From assembly GCA_965112735.1 (NCBI GenBank), contig OZ218964.1, forward strand, positions 1,426,001 to 1,490,000: a stretch of 64,000 nt of DNA, in the 5' to 3' direction. Source of the DNA: Phaeosaccion multiseriatum (Eukaryota; Ochrophyta, other classes). The notes below the pieces were generated by a model. It had not been told where the DNA came from, did not search any database, and saw nothing but the letters and a program-made list of their open reading frames with translations. Position numbers and translations under genes: made by a program. Within the stretch, counting starts at the first letter, position 1; every line of letters begins with the position of its first letter. Positions 56,469-64,000 of the stretch are shown one piece after another.

Positions 56469-57533
56469 CGTATGGGGGTTTTGAGATGAGGTTGGGGATT
56501 GGAGAAGGGTTGGATGCAGGCGAGGAGGGGACCGTCAAGGAAGGCAGAAGGATTGGAGAGTGAGGGTGATGCGTAGGGGAGAGGAGAGCCACAGGTGCCG
56601 CGGCTGCCGCTGCGGTTGTGGGCCGGGGGTGGGAGGAGGTGGTGGTGGTGGTGGTGATGATGATGACCGTATCATTCAATCGAGCAGAGTCAGTGCAACG
56701 GATTATAGTATACTAGTGACATACGAGTTGCTGTAGAGTGGGTGGGTGGGAAAAGGAGCCGGTGTGGAGAGAATGCACGTGCGTGTGTGTGCGTTGGGGA
56801 GAAGGGAGTGGCGGGGGGGAGGCGTCTAGTTTGCTTAGACGGGAGGGATGTGAAAAGGGGAAGGACAAAAAACTTGTATACACTATTATACGTAGCATTA
56901 CTTATGCGACTAACACCACCGGGGGGGGGGGGTACTAATGGGGTGGTTGCGGGAGGAATGCCGTGCAGTGCAGAGCATTGAGCGGCTTGACCCCCCAAGG
57001 GGTGAAGGGCGTGAACGGGAGAGGGGAGGGCGTCGTCCCCGCTTGCACACACACACACACACACACAAACATCCAACACCATTACCTAACTCCTATGTAA
57101 TATTATATTTAATATATAAAAAACGTAAAATACCCTTCTCTTTTTGGTACGTTTTTCTTGGACTCTATGTAATGTTTGCACGCCTTCATTTCACGCATGT
57201 GTTGCGTTGCACCATAATCGTTCTTCCCTTCCCCCTTCCCTCCCAAGGGCAAGGTCAGAACGCTGGAAGTATAATAAAGGGTGTAAAAATGTCTAAACAC
57301 CGTGTAAAGTGTAAAGTGTGGGCCCCGAAAAAGGCACACGGAACACGGCAAGGGATGAAGGGGGGAGGAGGATGCCATGTGCCTGTGGGAGAGGAGGGCG
57401 GCGAGGGAGGCAGCGGGCACAAGGCCAGCAATCTGTTGATCTGTTAGCAATCTGTTGATCTGTTGATCCTCTCCTCTTGCAGGGCTCCTCTCGTCTCGTC
57501 TCCTCTCCTCTCCTCTCCCTCGCCTCCTCTTCT
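56469..57533. other. Convergent intergenic region
   Basis: This 1.06-kb gap lies between the thioredoxin-like gene and the transporter, both ending here. It contains (GGT)n near 56635-56656, a G11 run near 56923, (CA)n near 57046-57067, an AT-rich island at about 57095-57125 (TAATATTATATTTAATATAT) suitable for 3'-end signals, and a short direct repeat (AGCAATCTGTTGATCTGTT) at about 57427-57465. No gene is called. Confidence 0.5.
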
Positions 57534-58178
57534 CTATCGAAGGCAGGCTTTGTAGACGGACACACCCGCCCCGAGTCCGCCCAGCACCGAGCCCAGCGCG
57601 ATGACAAAGATATTGAACAGAAATTCGTTCCGTCGCCAGCCCGTCTCTACCTTGCCAGAGACCTTTCGATCCGCCTGGCATTTCCGCACCCACATGAGGG
57701 CGGGGAATACATAGGCCACTGCCGAACCCAGCACTGCCCCACCGAGAGCCACCACGAGGCCCAAGTCTTGCAGCACCATAGCCAAGCCTGTGAAGGCGGC
57801 GACGAGGGTTACGGTAGCCACCTTGACGGTCTTGCTGTCGGTAGGGTCTTGTCGTAGAGCGTTGAGCAGGCCTTCTCGCACCGGGATGAAGGTCAGCGGG
57901 TACCCAAAGAGGATGGACACGCCTATGGCCAGGCGGCAGTAGGTGGCGAGCATGTCGGACGAAGCGTAGTTGTTGAGGATGAAGGGCGCGGAGGCGCCTC
58001 CGAAGGTGAGGAAGGGAAACACGGTCATGCCCGTGATGACCGCCGCGGAGATGATGAAGGAGGGCCACACCACCAGGCTGAAGCGCGGCACTGCGGGGTG
58101 TCGGATGGTTGGTGGTCAGCGTGTGTGTGTGTGAGTGAGCACCACAGAGGGCAGCAGCCGTAGAGGGGGAGCACGATG

Positions 58179-58216
<38 letters not shown>

Positions 58217-60883
58217 CAGCACGTGCGGGGAAAGGGGGTAGAGTTAGGAAAGAAGGCGGGCAGAGATCACGGTGGGTTGATTCCTGTTGTATACCCCGAT
58301 ATCGATTGCAACAATATCCTACATGTTTGTTTCGCACAAGCCTGTCTGCCTGCCTGTCTGTCTGCCTACACGCCTGACTTCCCATGTCTGCCTGCCATCA
58401 TGATGGAGGAACGAGCCGAGAGCCCCGCGCGAGCATTGACTGGGGCATTCGAGCACGCCTTGGATGGATCTTGGATCATTCCTTGGGCGCACTCGACCCC
58501 AGACCTTCAAACTCAGATCCCCAAGTTCAAACGATAGCCGAGCAAGTCTCTGCTGATCATGCCCTATTATCCACTGTCTCACCCTCATCCTCCCCCTCAT
58601 CATCAATGCTCACCCTCAGCCTCATCATCACACCCTCACCCTCACCCTCACCCCCTCACATGCTCACCTGACTTATCCTTGAGCTCGGTGTAGAATTTGG
58701 GCGCGTTGTAATGTGCGATGAAAGTGGTGGAGAGCATGGACACGAGGATGAGGGACAGGGCATTGAGTTTGCCCGAGCCACCAAAGGCAGGCAACGCCGC
58801 CCCAGTCGTCTTGGCCAAGGCATTGTAGAACTGCCCTCCCGCCCTGTAGGATCCGTCGAAGTACCGCAGGACCATCACTAAGGCCGTGTAGAGTGTGCCC
58901 GTGAGCCCTAGTAGGCTAAACTTGCCCAACGGGGCGAGGTTTTTGAGAAAGCACAGGGGCAGCACCACGCCGCTCGAGACCAAGGAGAGGGCAACGTTGC
59001 GGTTACGGAGGAGTGAGGGGGCGTTGAAGGTGGTGGCCAAGCTCTGAAGAACGTCTCCGATGATGATGGAGTAGCTCAGGCAGGCAAGCCCGGTCTTGAA
59101 TATTACGCTGCCGGACACCTTTGGAAAGGAAAGTGAAAAGTTAATATTCGGGCCAAGAGGAGAGAGGGGAAGGGGTGGGCGTGGGCTGCACCACCTGGTG
59201 CTCTCTTCCTTCCATGCGCACAAAAGACAGGCAGGCAGGGGGGAAGGAGGCGTACCATCCACTTTGTCTTCTTGCTGACGGTCAAGGCCCAGGCCTCTGG
59301 GTAGGAGGTGGCACCGGTGGCCGCACAGGTGCGTCCGATGAGGGAGAAGCAGTAGCAGCTGAGCATACCCATGAAGGAAATGAGCAGAGCGGTGGGGAGA
59401 GTGGCACTCCTCGCCATGGAGAAGGCGGCCACCCCTCCAGGCAATGCCAAGGTGCCTGTCAACATACATCCATTCACGCGCACGCGCGCACACATACACG
59501 CACACGTACACACGCACACACACAGACACACAGGGAGAAAGGAAGAGAGAGATGCACATGGACACACAAGAGAGAGAGAGAGAGAGAGTCAGGGAAGAGG
59601 GAGACGTTAGGGGGAGGGTGGTGGAGCGATTGGATACGAGCAAAGGGATGCCGTGCGCAGCAGACAGGGGCGAGAGAGAATGACGCGGGTACCGAAAATG
59701 GACGGACACTTACACGCACACACCTGCGCCCAAAATGTTCTTGACAATGTTAAAAATGGAGCCGAGGACGGGTGCCCCAACCCCATCCTTTGACTTGTTT
59801 GTCACTGCCGCCGCGCCACCCCCCCGAACGTTCACTCCCGCCGCTACCGCTGCTGTCAGACCCGAAGGTGGAGGAGATGATTGACTCGGTTGGGGGAAAG
59901 AAGCGCCCCCAGGTGGGACGGACAAACATTTGAGGCAAGCCTGGCGGTGCTGAGGGCTGGGTTGGCGGGACAGCAAGGAGGGGGAGGAGGAGACGTGACG
60001 AGTGGAGCGCGCATCTGCTTTGGGGACAAGAGAGAGAAGAGAGAGAGGAGGGGAGGGAGAGAGAGAAGGAGAGAGTAGGTGGGAGAGGGAAAGAGAGGAA
60101 GAAAGGGAGGAGAATTTGAGTATTGGTGTGGGAGAGGGAGAGAGTGCGTAGTATGGACGGAAGGACAGTAATGTGCAGGCGCGGGGGGGGGGGGTGCATG
60201 GGTGCGTAGAAGGTAGACAATGGGTCATGCACCAGCCTCCCCTGCGACTCCTCTTCGTCTGTCTCTCCCACGGCAGGCCATTGGTTTTCTCCTTACCTCT
60301 GCTGTGGTCTTTATTACTGTGGCGAGCGAGAGAAGGACCAGCGAATCCGAGACTCCTGCGGGCAGGCAGCACACAGGGGAGGGGAGGGAAGGGAAGGTGG
60401 GGTAAGGAAAGGTGGTGATGGGGAAGGGAGAGAGGCCATTTGAAAAGCGTGGCGATGATCGTAATTGAGAAAGCAGAGGCGATCGGTCTTCTTTCGGTGT
60501 GGCAAGAAAGCAAAAGCTCACAGCAAGACGTCAGTCTTTATTCTTGCCAACAGCTGCTGCCTCTTCCATCCAATCTGTCTCGCCCCCCCCGGACGCCACC
60601 GTGAATGTTCCGCTTTCAGAGCGCTGTGCATTGCGCCGAGAGGCGAGGTGGGCAAGTTCTACCTAGACAGAAGCATCTTCAAGCACAGCATGCTCCTCCT
60701 TGGCCAACTTCTTCCTGCGTTTCCTCTGGTCCCCTCCTACACCCTTTCTTTTTCACGACAACCGAGACTGTGCAAACTTCGTGGCATTAACACCAATCCT
60801 TGCCCAAATTCTCTGCAAGACACCCACCTTGGCCTTGCAATCGCCTGGGAATAGAGCAGAGTAACGAGAAGAATCCTGAGCAT
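57534..60883 (-). CDS. Amino acid transporter of the AAAP (SLC38/AVT-like) family
   Basis: Six exons: 60828-60883, 60297-60355, 59724-60014, 59256-59455, 58668-59118, 57534-58090. They total 1614 nt, or 537 aa, with all phases consistent. The family signature NILGAG then TLALPGGVAAFSMARSA is joined across an intron. About ten to eleven hydrophobic spans follow, for example TALLISFMGMLSCYCFSLIG, LACLSYSIIIGDVLQSLA, LSLVSSGVVLPLCFLKNLAP, FLFNIFVIALGSVLGGLGAG. AAAP carriers move neutral amino acids with H+ or Na+. The proposed start exon gives a short hydrophobic leader (MLRILLVTLLYSQAIA), and the next exon opens SLGFAGPSLARHS, so delivery to the plastid or another endomembrane is possible. The two 5' exons rest on phase and splice motifs only. 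Confidence 0.88.
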
Positions 60884-61088
60884 GATGGAAACGGAAATGA
60901 AAATCATGTGGATGAATTGAATTGGAGAGGGGGAAGTAAGTCAGTGAGAGACTAGAGGCACATGGGCCGGTGTATGGACCCCTCCCCTCCTTCCTCCTTT
61001 CCCCTTTCCTCCCCCACCTTTTGGGTGCCCGAATACCTTCGATTGGGATTCAGTGAAGTAGCGCTCCGGCCGGAGGGAAGGGGTTGAT
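60884..61088. promoter_or_regulatory. Divergent intergenic region, transporter and eIF2B alpha
   Basis: Only 205 bp separate the opposed ATGs. A pyrimidine tract (CCCCTCCCCTCC-like, near 60980-61018) lies on the eIF2B side. No TATA box is evident. The region is a likely shared promoter. Confidence 0.4.
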
Positions 61089-62190
61089 ATGTCTTCCTCT
61101 CCGCGGAGCGCTGCTGCAGGCACTGCTGCGGGAGAGACAAGAAGCCAGAAAGAGCAAGACCTCAGCATCTTCCTCGACCTGCTGAAGCAGAAGGAGACCT
61201 CGCTACCTGTGGTGAGTAGGGGCGCGTTCGAAGAGGGGATCTTTTGTCTCGGATCTTCACCTGGCCCGACAGTGGATTAATACTCGTGAGAGGGAAGATG
61301 ACTTTCCAAATCGTACCCTCATCATCCTATGGAATGGTGTCTTTTGCGCGTTGCCACCATTTTGCTACTCCACCTCCCCTCTCCATGTACTTGCTCTTAC
61401 CCTAACTGCCTTGTCCACCCCTCGTTCCTTCTTCGTCGCCCCTTCTCCATCCGCAGGCCGCCATCACCGTCTTGATTGCGGCCATCAAGCGGAGCACAGC
61501 GACCACAATGATGGGGCTGCAGCAGGAGCTACGAGACGTGGAGCACACACTGCTGGAGTTCGTTGCCGATCGATCTCACGTGCGTGAGTAGAACACAAGG
61601 CAAACGTGAAACCTGGCTACCACTTGGCGCGACGTGTGTCTCTCCGTCTGACTTTTGCTTTCGCCGTGCCTTCCCCTCTGAGTAGTAACCTACAAATCTA
61701 CCTAACTAACTGCCTGCTTCCCTACGTACTTCCCTACCTCAGATGCTGCACGACAAGACCACCATCTCTCTCTCCTCCGGCTGCGAGCTCTTCTTGCGCT
61801 ACGTCACACGCTGCTCGCTCGACATTCCGGAGTTCGACGCCTGCAAGCAGCTCATTTTCGAGAGGGGAAAGCAGTTCCAGGAGACTTCGGTGAGGAGCCG
61901 GCAGAAAATCGCGCAGAGCAGCCACAGTTTCGTCCGCGACGGGGCGGTGGTCATGACGTACAGCTGGAGCAGGGTGGTGGAGGCGCTGCTGCTAGAGGCC
62001 TCCAAGACTAAGCACTTTTCGGTCATTATCCCAGAAGGTAGGTAGGGAGGGAGGGATGGAGGGATGGAGGAGAACGGAGGAGGGGTGAGAGGATGGATGT
62101 GGTCGTTATTATACCAGCACCCGGCCTTGTTGTAGCCATCCTCGCTCTGAGGCAATCCCTTCCACCACCTGCTGCCCCTGCCCCTGCCGC

Positions 62191-62244
<54 letters not shown>

Positions 62245-63397
62245 TCCTCCTCCTGCTCCTCCTCCTCCTCCTGCTCCTCCTCCTCCTCCTGCTCCTCACC
62301 CTCCTCCTCACCCTCCTCCTCCTCCTCCTCCTCCTCCTCCTCCTCCTCCTCCTCCTCCTCCTCCTCATATTCAAACCCCCATCCATCATGAATTGCAGGT
62401 GGGGGGGAGGGCGTGGCTGCTGCCAAGGCGCTGGCCGCGACGGGCATTCCAGGTGCGTTCTTTCTTCGGGTGACAGAGCACAGAGGACCGAGGACAATAG
62501 AGGGGTTAAGGTGGACAGGCTTGGTAGCTGCAACCTATCCGATTCACCGCGGCTGCCGCTGACGCCTGACCACCCGCCCCCCGCCTCCTCTCCCCCTTTC
62601 TCCCCTTCCCTTCTCGCCCCCCTCCTTCCCTTCCCTTCCCTTCCTCTCCCTCCTCTCCCAGTGTCTGTGATTCTCGACACTTCCGTGGCCTTTCATATGG
62701 CACAGGCCGACATTTGCATTGTGGGGGCCGAGGGGGTGGTGGAGAACGGGGGCATCGTCAATAAGGTGCGTGCGTGCGTGTTATCGCTACGAGAGCTCTC
62801 CCTCTCCCTGTCTCGTTTGGTTCAGTGGGGCAGCCCCCCTCTCTCTCACGTTACCTGGTAGCATTTCTAGCATGTGGGGTGGGAGCAGAAAGACACGAGA
62901 AAGCCCATCCGAAAGGCACGAGAAAGCCCACCCCCCCTCCTCCAAAGCTTCTGCATGACATGGAGGAGAGAGAGAGCCCTCAGTCCTCCACTCACTCCTC
63001 CTCTTCTGCCCACGTCCTGAGGCTTGCATCCCCCCCCCCCCTCTCCACCCCTCTATGCCCCCACCCCCCGGCCTCTCCCTCCTAACCCTCCTCCCTCTTC
63101 GAACAGATTGGAACTTACCAACTCGCTATCGTGGCCAAGGCGCTATCCAAGCCTTTTTACGTGGCGGCCGAGAGCTACAAGTTCGCTCGCCTCTACCCGC
63201 TGTCGCAGAGAGACCTGCCCTTTAGTCGCAACCCCGGGACTGAGCTGGAGGAGGAGCTGAGCAAGATTGCCAACATCTCGGTGGAGAACCCCGCCGTGGA
63301 CTACACACCAGCGGAGTACATTTCGCTGCTCTTCACGGACCTGGGCGTGCTCACTCCTTCCGCGGTTTCGGATGAGCTCATTCGGCTGTACCAATAG
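61089..63397 (+). CDS. EIF2B1: Translation initiation factor eIF2B subunit alpha
   Basis: Six exons: 61089-61211, 61457-61579, 61743-62037, 62399-62452, 62662-62765, 63107-63397. They total 990 nt, or 329 aa, close to the usual about 305 aa. Family blocks include [92 protein letters not shown] and [19 protein letters not shown]. The alpha subunit belongs to the regulatory half of the eIF2B decamer, which exchanges GDP for GTP on eIF2 in the cytosol and senses eIF2 phosphorylation. The third intron holds (CTG)n and (CTC)n tracts. The N-terminus carries a short Ser/Ala extension. Confidence 0.96.
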
Positions 63398-64000
63398 CAC
63401 GAGAGTGCAGTGCCTGGGCCTGGGCCGGCCGTGTTGTACACGTGTTGGTTGTACCTGGGGCAGAGTAGACCCCTCACACGCTATTGAGCAATCACCCCCC
63501 CCCCCCCCCTTGTTGGCATATGGGCAGGGCAGGGCAGGGGCTCGGTCGGCGTCAACTGGCGCGTTCTCGCCACTAGCCCAGCGACAAAAAGTACCGTGTC
63601 AAGGGTCGAGGGTCGAGGGTCGAGGGTTGAGCAGCAAAGAATCGGGAGTCAGCCGCCAAAGAATCGGGAGCCGGTTTGTCGGTTGTGTGCGCGAAGAGCG
63701 GCGAGCGGCGAGCGAAGAGCGAAGAGCGAAGAGCCGAAGGGCGGTACCGAAGGCCGTAGGGCAACCGTAAGTAGGGCGTTATGAGTTGTTGTGCGGAATT
63801 ACCGCAATGTACGCACTTAATCAGTAAGTAAGTTTGGGGGAAACGGCCCCGTTCCTCTTCCTCTTCGGGCACCGAAGGACCGAAGGCTTCCCTATTCTCC
63901 CTTTCGACCCGATCGGTGTTTCACAGTGATTTTTAGAGCGGTTTCCAAACTGCTGAGGGGGTTTGGCTTGGCCCGTCAGACCCGTGAAACGAATCTTGAA
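63398..64000. other. 3' flanking region of eIF2B alpha with short tandem repeats
   Basis: No gene was found. The stretch holds a C15 run near 63495, a GGGTCGA tandem (about four copies, 63599-63628), a repeated AGCNGCNAAAGAATCGGGAG segment (63632-63671), and a GCGAAGA tandem (63690-63735). The last 200 bp are unique sequence with no clear open frame. Confidence 0.5.

Overview
The window is nuclear DNA from a photosynthetic stramenopile (heterokont) alga. The evidence is a triosephosphate isomerase-GAPDH fusion with a mitochondrial-type leader, proteins with a signal peptide followed by a Phe at the likely cleavage point (the bipartite plastid-targeting layout of secondary plastids), a CCB2/CCB4-type cytochrome b6f assembly factor, and GC-rich genes split by many short GT-AG introns packed with simple repeats. 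A eustigmatophyte is my best guess, but the sequence alone does not prove it. No rRNA, tRNA, CRISPR or transposase gene was recognised.

Layout. 1-144: tail of a plus-strand gene. 313-3885 (-): PPR protein with about 20 near-identical repeats. 4621-12387 (-): 18-exon SH3-DH-PH-PH RhoGEF. 12728-17935 (+): ATG7. 18304-22262 (+): TPI-GAPDH fusion. 23414-24017 (+): small plastid membrane protein. 24302-25679 (-): CCB2/CCB4-like factor. 25834-28918 (+): PH/coiled-coil protein. 29385-32502 (-): arsenite methyltransferase. 32694-36510 (-): OTU deubiquitinase with chromo-barrel-like domains. 36977-39321 (-): DGAT2 acyltransferase. 39530-46991 (+): LRR/EF-hand/ubiquitin-like giant. 48239 to about 53.7 kb (-): GSK3 kinase. 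54138-56468 (+): thioredoxin-like plastid protein with a CxxC zinc finger. 57534-60883 (-): amino-acid transporter. 61089-63397 (+): eIF2B alpha. The genes form no pathway cluster. Many are head-to-head across 150-450 bp, so they probably share bidirectional promoters.

Exon models were built by hand from splice consensus, conserved family motifs and reading phase. For most multi-exon genes the summed exons are an exact multiple of three. The clear uncertainties are the GSK3 5' end and one weak splice site in the PH/coiled-coil gene.

Three genome-scale signals look new. First, a short element (consensus AGTTGGTGATACAGCAG) recurs about ten times on both strands, mostly inside coding insertions and always in the same codon phase. 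Second, introns tend to have a purine tract after the donor and a complementary pyrimidine tract before the acceptor. Third, several introns begin with a GTGA-type microsatellite that grows directly out of the 5' splice site.
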